64,000 nt of DNA from Effrenium voratum (taxonomy: Eukaryota > Sar > Dinophyceae > Suessiales > Symbiodiniaceae): assembly GCA_963377175.1 (NCBI GenBank), contig CAUJNA010003816.1:445001-509000 (forward strand), given 5' to 3'. The number at the start of each line of letters is the position of its first letter. Position 1 is the first letter of the stretch. The position numbers and the translations under genes are program-made. The notes under the pieces are model-generated. The model worked only from the letters and a program-made list of their open reading frames with translations, was not told where the DNA came from and made no database searches. Shown here one piece after another: positions 24,756 to 35,919 of this stretch.

Positions 24756-24928
24756 GGCCTGTCCGCAGATCCCCTGCCACAAGCGTAACTTTAGTGGGTT
24801 AAGTACGGAAACCCAACCATTAAACCAACTAAAAGCTATTTGAACAAATAATACTAATAGTAATAATGATAAGAATAATAATAATAACAAAACAAAAACA
24901 AAAAAACGCATGGCTGGGAACCACCAAG
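24756..24928 (+). repeat. Family II element with AT-rich insertion
   Basis: GGCCTGTCCGCAGATCCCC to TGGCTGGGAACCACCAAG, expanded by a 60-bp run of AATAATA/AACAAAA. It ends 62 bases from gene B exon 24990-25045. Confidence 0.78.
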
Positions 24929-24989
24929 AAAAAACACCCTTATTTTTGGGAACCCCCCCCCCCTCCCCCAAGGTGTCGCATTCCGCGGC

Positions 24990-25045
24990 CTGGGCAGCTG
25001 CGGCAAATGCTTCTGCAGGCATCCCAGCATCCCGCTGCGCAGGAC
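24990..25045 (-). CDS. Gene B exon: repeat, second half
   Basis: Acceptor GTGCTTGAG|GTCC and GC donor CTGCCCAG|GCCGCG, phase 0 to 2. The peptide is VLRSGMLGCLQKHLPQLP. With the next exon this becomes CLQKHLPQLPRDCRDAVE, giving CL-x10-C exactly as in CLGEHRAEISEPC. A family II element ends 62 bases beyond the donor. Confidence 0.66.
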
Positions 25046-25372
25046 CTCAAGCACGAGGGATGGTCAGCGGAGTCAGCCCTTTGGGGTTGTCTGGATGGTT
25101 TTCAGGACAAACAGAATAGAAACCAACCACCTGAAGGTTTACCGATAATCCATTTACCTAAAGGGTTTTTGTTTTGAAGGTCCCTGATTTTGAGAAACGC
25201 CAAGAAAAGGGGTGTGGACGGAGACAGCTTGGTTTCATTGCACCACACCTGCCAAAACGGAGCGTTCGCAGGCTTTTTGCCTGGCACTGGAAGCAGCTCT
25301 TGCTTCAGTTGATTGGCCTAGCAGTTCTGGCCATGGTACTCCAGTTTTAGGGCCATGAGCTGCCGCTTTTGC

Positions 25373-25766
25373 ACTTGGGCGGGTATGGGAAAGCAACAGG
25401 GAGCACTTGGCTGACCCAAGGGAGAAAGGGACAAACACTGCATTAGAGTACGGTCCTTTGAAAACCCCGAGTGTAAACACGCACGAACCTGCCCTTCGAT
25501 GGTCCGGAAATCAAAAAGGATAAGCACCAAATTGTATCGAATGACAAAAGGAATTGGCTCCATTTGTCGGGTTTGTTGTGAAAGGGGATCTCCCCGCAAA
25601 AGAACAGGTGTTTTCCAAATAGTTCAACCCACAAAAGATCCTCGCAGAAATTAAGTGCGTTCCTCGCTTGGTAAAGGGCCCATAATTCACGATCGACCTT
25701 GGCCAACCACTTTTCTTGCCCTTGGCTTATGAGCGAAAACAAACCTACCCTTCCTCCCACTGGCAT
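25373..25766 (-). mobile_element. Degenerate retroelement fragment, RNase H-like
   Basis: The minus frame includes GQEKWLAKVDRELWALYQA and LFGKHLFFCGEIPFHNK. The RELWALYQA...LFGK...F pattern resembles the RNase H domain that follows reverse transcriptase in Ty3/gypsy elements (rELLAiv.A...L.Gk.F.v.TDh). The expected acidic residue after the strand is not seen, and the frame shifts near 25.45 kb. The left part (25373-25509) is repeated at 15708-15844 in the same orientation. Read as a dead retrotransposon piece in a gene B intron. Confidence 0.42.
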
Positions 25767-26083
25767 GGCACCTCTGGAAAATCGTTATCCTCTCAGAGGG
25801 ACCTGCTGTCAGGTGCCATGTTAGTAGGAGGGAGGGTACTTCTTGGCCCCAATGACGTTTAGGGACCCTTGGTCATCTCTATTGCTGATTGGCACTGTGA
25901 TAGGTGGACTCAATGTGGCTGAGGCATCCCCAAAAACATTCATGATAAACAAAAGCGTTCCCGGCAAGAGACCGCAAATAGTTTTGAGCGCGGCTAAACT
26001 TGACGACACCCGGAAACATAGAAACACGTTAAATACACTCTGACACCTCCCCCACTTGATGGGGCAAACACGTCAGGCCAAGT

Positions 26084-26310
26084 TGTAAACCCTAAACCTG
26101 AACCCAAAACGAGGGCAAGTGAAGCCTAAAACCTGAACTTTAAAGTGAGGGTTTGAGGGCAAGTTAAGCCCACAACTAAACCGTAAACGTGAAACCCAAA
26201 ACCTGACCTAAAGTAAGGGTTTGAGGGCAAGCTAAACCTAATACTAAACCCTAAACGGCGGGGGCTGAGGGCAAGTTAAACCGGAAACCTGAACCCTGAA
26301 TGGTGCAAGG
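26084..26310. repeat. Telomere-like minisatellite
   Basis: Degenerate units containing AAACCCTAAACCTGAACC and GGGTTTGAGGGCAAGTTAA-GCC, about four or five copies of 45-65 bp. CCCTAAA is the complement of TTTAGGG. Confidence 0.7.
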
Positions 26311-26383
26311 TAAGCCAAAGTCCGGAAAAAGACAAGAAAGTGGTTCTGGGCCACACGTGCTGCGGGTAATGATAATATTGGTA

Positions 26384-26405
26384 CTGGTAGTAGTAGTTGT
26401 TGCGA

Positions 26406-26438
<33 letters not shown>

Positions 26439-26549
26439 CAGTAGCAGTAGCAGTAGCAGTAGCAGTAGCAGTAGCAGTAGCAGTAGCAGTAGCAGTAGCA
26501 GTAGCAGTAGCAGTAGCAGTAGCAGTAGTAGTAGTAGTAGTAGTAGTAT
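26384..26549. repeat. (GTA)n/(GCAGTA)n array
   Basis: GTA units, then a long stretch of alternating GCA and GTA, then GTA again; about 165 bp. Confidence 0.97.
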
Positions 26550-26644
26550 ACTGGCACTGCGACTGCGCTAACCGCCCTTTCCCCCACACTAACTTCGTCT
26601 CCCCCCTCCAGCTCCACTCTATCTTGTTAGCTTTCTATCTGGCA

Positions 26645-26800
26645 CACCTACTAAGTTGCTAACTTACTAACTTGCTGACAGGCTAGCGTGCTAACTTGCT
26701 AACTTATTAACTTATTTTGTGTCTCTGCGCCGGATACTGGCTTACTACCCGCCCTTTGCTCCAGGGTGCACCGGATACTAACTTGCTAACTGCCTTTGCC
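26645..26800. repeat. Degenerate (CTAACTTG)n repeat
   Basis: CTAACTTACTAACTTGCTGA, CTAACTTGCTAACTTATTAA and two CGGATACT units; clearly periodic but diverged. Confidence 0.7.
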
Positions 26801-26922
26801 TTCTCATTTACATGGTTTGGAATAGCTTGTTTTTGATCCTGAATTTATTATATTTTGATGCGTGTGCCACCCAATGTCATTCCCTTCACGATTTACAGCA
26901 TTGAACAAGTGTAGCTTGGAGC

Positions 26923-27012
26923 CATGTGGGTGTGTGTTCGACTTGTAAGGGTACCCTTTTTCAAGGTTTCAAAGAGACACCAAAACGAAAACCACAATTT
27001 TATGGTCCCGCG
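26923..27012. repeat. Family III element
   Basis: TGTGGGTGTGTGTTCGACTT, AAGGGTACCCTTTTTCAAGG and an ACCACAATTTTATGGTCCC right half. Confidence 0.6.
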
Positions 27013-27885
27013 TTTAGACGAGCCATACCTACACGGCAAGAGTCCTTCATGGGGTGTCGCATTGACACAAACAAATGCCGCCCCCTCTAGATGACATGGG
27101 TGTGTCTCAAAATAGGGAAGCCCATGAAACAAGTGTGACCTTTTGGACAAATAGATAAGTGTCCCTCCTATATGGTTCATAAAAACCTATCTACTCTTAA
27201 TGCTATTTTACTCATTCCGTGAGACTGAAGCTCGCGTCGTGCGAGTTTTGAATTTAAGGTTGCCTTGTTTGGCAACTGATTTGTGCGGAAGACATAGTCA
27301 GATGGGGAGTTTGGCCCACCAGATTTAGGGATAAATGATTGCGGACCTCAGGATTCCACCTCAGCGTCTTTTCAGCTCAAAACAGCCCACCACCAGGGAC
27401 TGAAATGGGGATTGAACAAACACCCGTTGCTGGAACCCTGAAGCAAAGTCAATCTGGTCAACCGCACGAACCCTCCCCCTCCCCCCGCCAAAAAGAAACA
27501 CATGCTAGTTGGTCGGTGATTGAACATGTGCATATTTGTGTCCATGATGTTGTCTTGTGGTTCTGAAACTGTCCAGTTGTTTTTGTCTCTCACACGTTAC
27601 TCATAGCAAGCAGGTTCTGACGGGTTGGGAGTTTGGTAGAGTATCCCGGTCTGAAAACGGACCCCAATAAACTTCGGTGTTCCTCAAAATGAGCACCGAG
27701 CCTCAAAAAGAGGAACCCACAGAGGGTCCTAAGCGTTTGGCGAGCTTGTTATTTGTCCAGCGAGCACCGCCCGTTTCACCCATTGACTTTGGGTTGTAAC
27801 GGCTTTTGAAGGTTTACATATGCTTTACCATGAACTATAACCCCATAAAACCAGGACACCTACTAAACTGTCCAGGACTCCCGGC

Positions 27886-27978
27886 ATCACAGAACTCGCC
27901 GATCGCCTTGCTGCACACGAAAGGCACGGAGGCGCCTTCGCGTCGGCATGGCCGGATTTTCGAACGCCCCTCATGGAC
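27886..27978 (-). CDS. Gene B exon: next repeat, first half
   Basis: Acceptor ATTCTTGAG|GTCC and GC donor TGTGAT|GCCGGG, phase 0 at both ends, 31 codons. The peptide VHEGRSKIRPCRREG is followed by ASVPFVCSKAIGEFCD. C-x7-C (CSKAIGEFC) repeats the spacing of CRADLEKHC. The 3' edge is inferred from the fit to the following exon; GT donors slightly further on would be out of phase. Confidence 0.6.
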
Positions 27979-28506
27979 CTCAAGAATGACTCGGCGCTGG
28001 CCCCTAAACATGTGAAATTTGTTCAGATTCTGGTTGAAAGAAATGAACAAAGTCCACAAAACGCAGCAGTTGGGATAGGTAAGAATGATTTGAATACTGG
28101 TTGACCAACCACCAACTGCAGGATTTTGTGCATCCACGGAATTCAACCAAACCTGACGGAGGGATTCCGAAGCAAAGAGCCTACAGTGAGCTCGCTTTGC
28201 CCCCCGAACGGCGAGCGTGCCATAGGCAAAAAGCTTCCCAGCGAATCTGAACACACGCAAAACTCACTTCCCAAGTGGCCAAAACAGTCTGGACTTTTTG
28301 CTGGCCACTAAAATGGTCCAAACAAGTCTGGAACTCGGGAAGTGAGAAAGCAAGTTCAAAGTTCTAACAAGATCCCATAAGTCTTAGGCTTCAAGGCAAC
28401 TTGGAGTTCCTCGCGCTTCGCGCGAGCTGAGCTACTGATTTGCCGTTGGTTTCACTGGAAAATAAAAACCAAGAACAGGGTTCAGTGACAATGACACCCA
28501 CATTCC

Positions 28507-28600
28507 CGTGGCTCAAAAGAAAGGAATTCCAAAATGGGACCCTGCTAAGTGGAAATGGACCAAAACCTGCGTAACCCCTGGTGGTTTAATTTTGACCCAC
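28507..28600 (+). repeat. Family IVa element
   Basis: CGTGGCTCAAAAGAAAGG to TAATTTTGACCCAC with the shared TGGAAATGGACCAAAACCTG interior. Confidence 0.8.
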
Positions 28601-29310
28601 ACCCACATGAGCATTGCCAAAACCTATTGACCATTCCTTCTACCAAGATGGTTTGCTAAAGCAGACATGAAATACGACTTCCAGCCTTAAGGTTTGAGTA
28701 ATGGCTCAGCCCAACCGTGACCAAACAATGCCCCATGGACAAACGTTGAATGCTCAACGCAATGTCTACCCGCGAGTGTTGTTGAATGGACATCAATGGA
28801 GACTATTCACAAATGTTCTACTAGTACCCTCCTGTGCTGCTCGCTGGTCACCGTTTCACTCACTTCTTGCGTGGATTGGCCAAAAACATGTTCAACGTGT
28901 TGTTTGCTGGGCTTCTCTCAAAGTTTACAGCCCAGGAACCTAGAGCGTAAGCCTCTTTGCTCGGAGCAGTCCTGCTCGTGAGGCCTTCCTAACGCCCCAA
29001 AGCAAACGACCAATTTTGGGAAAGGTCTGGACCCCAAACAGGTTGCCAGTAATCACAGCTCGGCTTGGACCGTTTTCGTGGTTGATCCCAAGATATGTTT
29101 GTCAGCTTTCGCTTTCGGCATTCAAGGAAAGGTCCTGGGTGTGGAAGAGGTCTGGGCAAGAATAAAAACTACTTGGCAGGGACATGTACAATTCTGGGCT
29201 ATTTGCAGTGGTATTTTGCTGCAAAGCAAAAAGGTCTATCACCTTCTGCGGGCTGAATGGAAAAGCTATGTGTTTCCGGCGGATTCCCACACCACCGAGT
29301 AGTAGTTTTC

Positions 29311-29408
29311 CTGGCTGTCCTCACATCCCCTGCTAAAAGCCGAAACCCCGCCACTAAACCGCTAAAAAGCTACAAACCAAAGGATTCGGAGAGCTGGGAG
29401 CCACCAAG
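29311..29408 (+). repeat. Family II element
   Basis: CTGGCTGTCC...GATC-like CCCCTGCTAAAAG...GCTGGGAGCCACCAAG; 17 bases from the donor of the GLG1 exon at 29425. Confidence 0.8.
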
Positions 29409-29424
29409 TCTTACGGGGTCCAAC

Positions 29425-29526
29425 CTTTAACAAGCCAAGACGAGCCGCCCATTTCACGCACGCCGCGCCTACGTCCTTGCGGCAGGGCTCGGAGATCTCC
29501 GCCCGGTGCTCGCCCAAGCAGTGGAC
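29425..29526 (-). CDS. Gene B exon: GLG1 repeat, second half
   Basis: Acceptor GGCTTGCCAG|GTC, phase 0. The peptide is VHCLGEHRAEISEPCRKDV, then GAACVKWAARLGLLK, with donor AAAG|GTTGGAC. CL-x10-C-R-K-D-V is the diagnostic second half of the GLG1 repeat. A shorter version ending at TGC|GTGAAATG (29458) is equally in phase. A family II element ends 17 bases past the longer donor. Confidence 0.77.
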
Positions 29527-30749
29527 CTGGCAAGCCCCGCGCGTGGATCTTGAAACAAACAGGGGGCAACCCAGGTGAGGAACAAACAAAAACTTTACTC
29601 CAACAGTTGAAGCAACCTCTGTGTGGCTTATCCTTAAAAAGCAATCAATATGGCTTGTACCAACAATTGAAACAACCGCCAGTGGCTTACTTATTGAAAA
29701 AGGAACCGCAAAAATCCGCCCAGGTATCGCGAAACCCTTCCGAAAACCTTTTTCGAACCCTCCCTGAAAGTTGCCCCAAACCAAAGCCTATTTGGGCGGA
29801 GACCCCTGAACTTTCAGTTCAGAGACCCCAGAGCTTTCATTGGGGAGAAGCATGGCTTACACGTTGAAACAACCTCTTGTGGCTTATATACCTTTAAAAA
29901 AGGAACCCTGGGTTGGCCACGTTTGAACAGCCTTCCGTGGATTGGCCAAATCGTTTGCAGGACTCAGGAAGTGTGATGAGGGGTTAGTGTGCAGCAACCC
30001 TGCATGCGGCCAAAATCTAACTCCAAGTTCAACTGGGGCTGAAACAAAGGAAACCCTGCAATTTCCTCAACTCCTCAACTTATACTTTGCGCATCCACCG
30101 TGCTAAAACAGACTTGTTTCCTTAGGCTCCTATAACCACAGACCCTATGATTCAACCAAGAGTTTCTTGATCCTGGGACCCAGAACACCCCCCAGAGACA
30201 TGCCCCCAAGCGGCAATGCCTTGCTTGGCCACAAGTGCCCCTTCAGGCTTATTACGCGTAAGCTTTACCATACCGTCTGAGGCACTGACATATTGCCAGG
30301 TATCGGTTTGGGTAGTCAGCGATGTCTGGTGGCAACAGAGTTGGATTATTAGTTTTGGGTAGTCAGGTATCTTCCCTTGCTGGACATAGACCATTATAGT
30401 AAACATATGCCATGTATGTTTGTTAGCATCCATCACCACTCCCATTCCCAGGAAAATTCAAACATAATTTTATAAAGGTGCTACAGGAGCAGTAAAGGGG
30501 GGGGGGGTTACCTCAATATTTCTCTTCTTGTTTTAGAGGGGGGTAGCGGTTTTTTGGAAAATGGGCAGGTTGGCGCAAATCTACCCCGGAATTGATTTCC
30601 TCCAAAGGAGACTCCGTGGGCTATGTATAGCTGCCTGGGTGATCGACAATGGACCCCGACGGTTGTTAAGACCCCAACGGCCCATCGGTTCCTGGTGTAG
30701 GGAAGCAAAAGAATACCGAACAGTTCTCGTACCTACAGGTGCGTCCTAT

Positions 30750-30839
30750 TTTCATGGTATCCCGTTTTGGCTGGTTTCACGGGGAAAGCAAAAGGAAAAC
30801 CACCATTTTCAGGGGTCCCCCAAAAAAAGACAAACCCCT
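30750..30839. repeat. Family III element
   Basis: ATCCCGTTTTGGCTGGTTT, GGAAAACCACCATTTTCAGG and CCCCCAAAAAAAGACAAACC. Confidence 0.8.
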
Positions 30840-31615
30840 TTCAAATTTGCCGGACTGCCTGTTCGGAGCATGGGTGTATTCTCTAAAGAGAAGCTGTTAG
30901 ACCTGAAACTGCCTCGGGCGGGGTTTCCGCTGGGACAAAGCGGGATTTTACTTGAGTGCCGGGGCAAAATTGAAAAACCATGGTTTCGGTTGTTTTCGCA
31001 GAATAGAGCATCCAAATATCAGAGAGAGGGTGCAGTCGCTGTAGGGAATTACAGGTGTGCGTTCCAAGGTTTCGCCACCAAACCCCAAATTCGTTGAATG
31101 GACACCCCCACTAAACCCAAAAAAGCCAAAAGGCTAAGCGAGAAATTGCTGAGAAATGTCACTGCTTCAAGGGAGCTAGATGGGTGTCAAAATAGGGGGA
31201 GCCACGAATTTGTCATACCCTCAGAGTCAACTGTTGCTCATTAAAAAGCAACATGAAGGAACATGTGCACTTGAACGCAAACGATCTTGCACACAGGCCT
31301 GAAACGGGACATCAAAAAAAAGCAAGCAGAAACAAACCTTGCTCAAACCAAAACAAACCACAAACCAATCATGCAGATCCCATGTGATCCTGGAATGGCT
31401 TTCTGGAGGCTTTTTGCATGATGTACCTTGTTTGACAAGAATTGCTCTCCACGTGCACAATGGCGCTTCAAATGCAAAGGCAGATGCACCTTCTTCCATG
31501 TCTAGCTTCCAGATGCGTATTTTCGGGCAAGACAGCATGCTTGGGGTAACGTGTCCGACGTGTCCTGTCATTTGCGGGCCCGGATCAAGCCACCCAAGCG
31601 CCCGCATCCCGTCGC

Positions 31616-31717
31616 CTGGGACCGTGCGTTGGGGCAATGCTTCTCCAGATCTGCACGGCAGGCGTCTGGCGCGTTGCTCACGGAGCTCGCCTTGTGCATC
31701 TTCGGCATCACCAGCTC
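31616..31717 (-). CDS. Gene B exon: GLG1 repeat, first half
   Basis: 102 bases, phase 0 at both ends, acceptor CCATGCAG|GAG and GC donor TCCCAG|GCGACG. The peptide runs from ELVMPKMHKASSVSNAP to DACRADLEKHCPNARSQ. C-x3-D-x3-C after an acidic Asp-Ala is the opening of the Cys-rich FGFR/GLG1 repeat (compare aCraDi..fC). The reading frame is not the longest ORF here; it was chosen because it completes the repeat with the next exon. Confidence 0.76.
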
Positions 31718-32798
31718 CTGCATGGTTCACCATCACCCTCAAAGAAACCGAAAGAACTTACACCGGAACATGTCCCCCTGAAAGTAAATTATGATCTTTC
31801 AGGAACTCCCGTGCAGGAATTATCTATCTTTCTCTGTGGGAGGGTGCCCTCGAGGTGTGTGCCATGAGAACATGAGAACAAACTTCGCGTTCGCGCGTCC
31901 GACAAGTTGGGGCTGAGGGAATCCTCAACATGGGCCATGACTTTTTGGAGGACCCGAAACGATGACACCAGGGGCATTCTCGGACCAAAAAACGCTTGGA
32001 TGCTCCGAGTGTGTGCTCAACTCCTGAGTGGATGGCCCCCAAAAACAAAAAAAATCAAACTAGTTGTATGCCACTCAAATGGTCTTCCCACAAAGTTCAA
32101 AGTGCACGAACTGAAAGTGTACATAAGTTTGTACCCATGGGGAGTAATCTGAAAATTCCACATCCGAGACACACAATGACAAGACTGAAAGTTGATAAGA
32201 GTTCGTGTAAGTTTCTTGTTTCGGGAAAACGAGAAACACCTATGCCAGATCCAGCTTGGGAAGTGGTTGCGGTTGCTAGCAAGTCCAAACTGCGGGCTTT
32301 TTGTTTTTAAACTTGTCAAGTGTGAAGTCCAGGAAGTCAGGAAGTATTCAAGAGAAGAACAAGATGAAATAACTCTGAAACAAAGACCTGATGTTGTGAG
32401 TTCGATCACTTCTCCATGCTGGCACATATGCTACGTATCCCCCCTGCCCAATACCCCCCCAACATAAAATCTTATCTGGTAACGGTGCCACCTTCTTGGG
32501 GAAGGTGGCATATCTTGAAGAGAAATACACTATACTTGGGGCGGCCAAATTGAGCATGCCCAAAACATATTCTTGCCGTGAGTCGCAGAATCTCCACGAA
32601 ACAAATGCAGGACCTCCCCCTTTCGGGACTTCCCCATTATCGTTCCTGGCTTTGGTTTGTAAGGGGAAGCAAGTGTAAATAAATACTTCAGATGTTGCTC
32701 CCCCCCCCAAAAAAAACACGTGTTGATTCTGGTTCACATATTTAGTAAACCTTACAATCGGGGGGAAAAAAAAACAAAAAACATCGGGGGGGTCGAAC

Positions 32799-32893
32799 CC
32801 CGGAGTCACACTCCTGGATGGTGTTGCTCAAGCTGGAGAACATGTCCAGCACCAACTCAGCAGGGCCATGTCTCACCCACACCCTGAAGGTCC
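32799..32893 (-). CDS. Gene B exon
   Basis: Acceptor CGGTCCAG|GGACC and donor TCCGGG|GTTCGA, phase 1 to phase 0, 95 bases. The peptide contains FRVWVRHGPAELVLDMFSSL, then SNTIQECDSG. Joined to the next exon it leads into the first clear cysteine repeat. Base composition is close to the intron average, so it was found by frame and phase rather than by GC content. Confidence 0.52.
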
Positions 32894-33373
32894 CTGGACC
32901 GGTGGATGTCCAACAAAGGGCACCCGTTTTGGCCGACCGTGACAAACCCACCCCCCTCCAGGGAGGGAAATAAAGCAACTCTCCGGGTGTCTGGGGGCCT
33001 TAGGGCCATAGTCAATGGTCATTGCCCCCCAATGACACGAGTGCTGACCTCTGACTAGTGCATCTGCCAGCTGTTCATCAGGGGTTCTTTTTAGGGGGGG
33101 AGGGGCCCTCCAGAAATCATAGAAGCTGAGGGTTTTGAAAGACTACTTTTTGGGGGAGGCCCCTGATGGTCCACTTCCATGATTGGAAAAGGACACCCTC
33201 CCAACATGGCTTGAAGTGCACAACTTCGTCCCGCTAGGAAAGTTGGTGCCGTTGCCTAGCCGTTGGGGGTACATGTTGGAAGGGGCCTTTCCTTTGGTGG
33301 TTTAAAAGGGGCGCAAAAGGAACCCATCATGAATTTGGAAGGTTCCTGTTTGGACACAAACCTGCATATGGCT

Positions 33374-33468
33374 GTGGGTCAAAACCAATGGTACCATTTT
33401 GCACCCGTTTTAGTCTATTTTAGTGGGGATTTGCATGTTTGCTGGGGGTACGGGCTTTTGACCCATGG
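33374..33468 (+). repeat. Family IVb element
   Basis: GTGGGTCAAAACCAATGG, CCGTTTTAGTCTATTTTAGT, GGGCTTTTGACCCATGG. Confidence 0.75.
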
Positions 33469-33483
33469 CCATATATATATATA

Positions 33484-34013
33484 TACCTGGATCTTCGTCC
33501 TCCTGAAAAAAAAAACGTAGTTTCCGCCTTTGACTGGATATTCAGGAAATCGTAGCACTGTTTGCCGCAAAAACCTGAAACTCCTAAAACTCCAAAAAAA
33601 CACAATTGCAATGCTCGTGGCCTTTAACAGGTTAAAAGAAGCTTTGCAGGGTTTGTTCGACTTAAAGCAGCCCGAAAGTTTGTCAACACATGCAACGGCG
33701 GTCCAAAGTTGTGCGGTGCAGAAAAAACGTGCCCATTTTGACCGCAAAACGGCCGCAAATTTCCGCAAATCTCCCACAAAAACCCGCAAACTCCCGCAAA
33801 TCAGAAAAAGTCGTAGTTTTGGCATCCCATGGGGTTCACTGGCACGTTGGCAAGTGCTGCGAGGTGTATTTACTTTGTATGGCCAATGCACGACTGGAAA
33901 CGACGCAATTCGTATGTGTTTTGCCCAAATTGTAGCTAAACCACTGGAATTCGGTAAATCGTAGGGGTCTCCTAAAACACCCAGAAATTTCCCGGAGTTT
34001 GAAGGTCCAGGTA
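33484..34013. repeat. Family VIII long element, about 530 bp
   Basis: TACCTGGATCTTC at the left and GAAGGTCCAGGTA at the right, flanked on both sides by TATATA. The interior has repeated CCGCAAA motifs and no intact ORF. Confidence 0.65.
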
Positions 34014-35075
34014 TATATATTGAATCTATTCTCGTTTGAAGCCCCATGAAGTGGCAAGCTTCGCAGTGAGCCAGTGATCCAGTGGGCGATGAGCTGTGAA
34101 TCCCCGACTTCACCTCGCTGTGGATTTGTGAGGAACCCTACCACCCGCCCAAAGAGCATATGGCCGAAACGGTTGGGCGTGTCTTTAGGTTCCGAGTGGG
34201 CTGCAGTGATATCGGTTTATCCCTCTTGAGGCCCAACCCTGAAATCAAGAGGGTCAACTTGAGCCTGCACGGATTCCCCCAAGCGCGGTCATTTGTTTGG
34301 GCCAGCCTTTCCGAACAGAAAGCCATGACTAGAGGGTGACAAACCATGTGTATCTGCATTTCATTGAACCACAGCTTGCATCTATACCTTTTCAAAATAA
34401 CCGTCGCGCGCATCTTTAAATCAGGAATACTCGCGCAGGGCATTTGGGAAACGAAACGTCGATCCTTCTGTCGCCTGATCCCCTGATGACAGGGGTTCAT
34501 GATATTGGCGCCCTCAACTTCCTGGGTCGGCTACCCTTTTTGGTGCACAGCTTCAACTGATGTCCAAGTCTTGCACCAGAAACTCTTGCGAATAAGTGTT
34601 GTTAAAGCACGTGCTCTTTCAACCTGGGCTTTGCGCCAAGGTCATCCGCATTCCCTCTTCAATGGGTTGCGGCCACCAATCAAAATCAACGAGCTGCTTA
34701 TTCAATTCACTCAAACTTTGGTTGCTAATCTCAGGCAGTCCCTCTATGGCCCACACCACCCTGTCGGTAATCCAACACTATCATCAACTGAGTTCCAATT
34801 GACCTTGGAAGTTGTTCGGCATACCTCCAGAAGGAATCCAGTACTTCCGCCCCCCAGGGCTTAATCTTGACCCCGCATGGAGAAGCCCAGTCTACTAATA
34901 GGGAGCTGTCACCCACAAAGCGATCCGGATTCCCACTAAAGGAAGCCCCCCCCAATCAAAACTAACCAAACGCAAACCCACTAAACCAAATGGATCAACT
35001 AAAATCATGTTCCCATATCTAAACTCATAACACAAACCCATATCTAAAATCCAGGTTCCCATGAATCAACGAAAC

Positions 35076-35160
35076 CGAGCCAGCCGAGGTTTTTCGCCAT
35101 CCGAGCCACAGGATCCGGATCCGGGAAGGGCGCCGGGTGCTCCGCGGCCCCGAAGTGCCT
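35076..35160 (-). CDS. Gene B exon
   Basis: Acceptor CTTTGAGCAG|AGGCAC; donor GGCTCG|GTTTCG, phase 0 to phase 1, 85 bases. The peptide RHFGAAEHPAPFPDPDP is followed by VARMAKNLGWL. It lacks cysteine and is not recognised. A family II element lies 10-100 bases upstream of the acceptor. It joins in frame to 32893. Confidence 0.55.
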
Positions 35161-35186
35161 CTGCTCAAAGTGAAGAACTTGTGGGT

Positions 35187-35262
35187 TGAAATCAGGGAAA
35201 CCCAAGCACTAAACCAACGAAAAGGAGCTGAAAAGCTAAGGGGATGGCTGGGAACCACCAAG
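35187..35262 (+). repeat. Family II element, 3' part
   Basis: Only the right half is clear (CACTAAACC...GGGGATGGCTGGGAACCACC). It lies just upstream of the acceptor of the exon at 35160. Confidence 0.7.
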
Positions 35263-35807
35263 AAAAACCCAGAGATGAATGTTCAAAGGAAGTGGGTCAG
35301 CTACCCTAACAGATAAGGCCTGAGAAAACCGGTTTCATGTTCAAAGGTAAGCATCCGGCAACTTGTTGGTCTCGTAACCCTAGCCCAAAAAGGGAAAACG
35401 GGTTCTGAATATGTCCAACCTAACAAGGAGAAACTCAGCTAACACGGGCAACAACAAGAGACTGTTTCAACAAACCAACAATAGCCTCACTTGGTCCAAT
35501 CGACCCTCTGCAAAGAGCTACCCACTGTTTGATGGTTGCTGCTTGGAACACTCGTTTGCCAAAAAAGTCGAACCAAAGAGCTCCTTGGTCAGTGCAAATG
35601 CTCACCTGCAAACCAAACCGCATAATTCATGTTGAGGAACGGAATCTTGCAACATGATTTCTCAGGGGGAGTTGGAATAGGCCCCGCGTTCAATCAATCA
35701 GTTGAAATCCCAAAACCCCAAAGAGCCAGGTGCCCTTTCCCGGATTCCGTTTGGAAGCTGCCCAACCTGTTCCCCAAAAAGGGTGATTACTCAGCTTTCT
35801 ACTACAA

Positions 35808-35919
35808 GGTCCTCCAGTAGAGAGGTTAGAATCAGGGTACCCACTTTTTTTCTTGTTTGTCTATTTTAGTGGGGGAACCCTCCCAACCAAAAAGGGTAAA
35901 AGGGCACTGGGGGACCTAG
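35808..35919 (+). repeat. Family I element, copy 2
   Basis: Contains GGTCCTCCAGTAGAGAGG, CTATTTTAGTGGGGGAACCC and GGGGGACCTAG. It lies in the gene A/B interval. Confidence 0.85.

Larger units (their letters stand above)
25767..27885. other. Gene B intron
   Basis: Dominated by the telomere-like minisatellite, the GTA array, the CTAACTTG repeat and a family III element; nothing coding seen. Confidence 0.6.
829..35160 (-). other. Gene B locus: split gene for a GLG1-like cysteine-rich repeat protein
   Basis: Extent of the second minus-strand gene. Exons from 35160 down to 17373 mostly chain with compatible phases. The junctions around 22900-20772 and the exons below 13 kb are weaker. The recognisable part is a series of Cys-rich FGFR/GLG1 repeats (C-x7-C, spacer, CL, about ten residues, C-(R/K)). 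GLG1-family proteins are type I membrane proteins of the Golgi and endosomes. No signal peptide or transmembrane helix was located. Candidate 5' exons at 39.2 and 38.4 kb are listed separately. Confidence 0.6.

Noticed and set aside
26251..26662. Poly-Val/Ala, poly-Thr and poly-Tyr/Cys ORFs
   Set aside because: Translations of the GTA/GCA trinucleotide array.
28060..28260. Minus frame with a protein-like stretch (GKLFAYGTLAVRGAKRAH) upstream of the exon at 27.9 kb
   Set aside because: No acceptor and donor pair in phase with gene B; part of a dispersed repeat resembling 23.45 and 32.0 kb.
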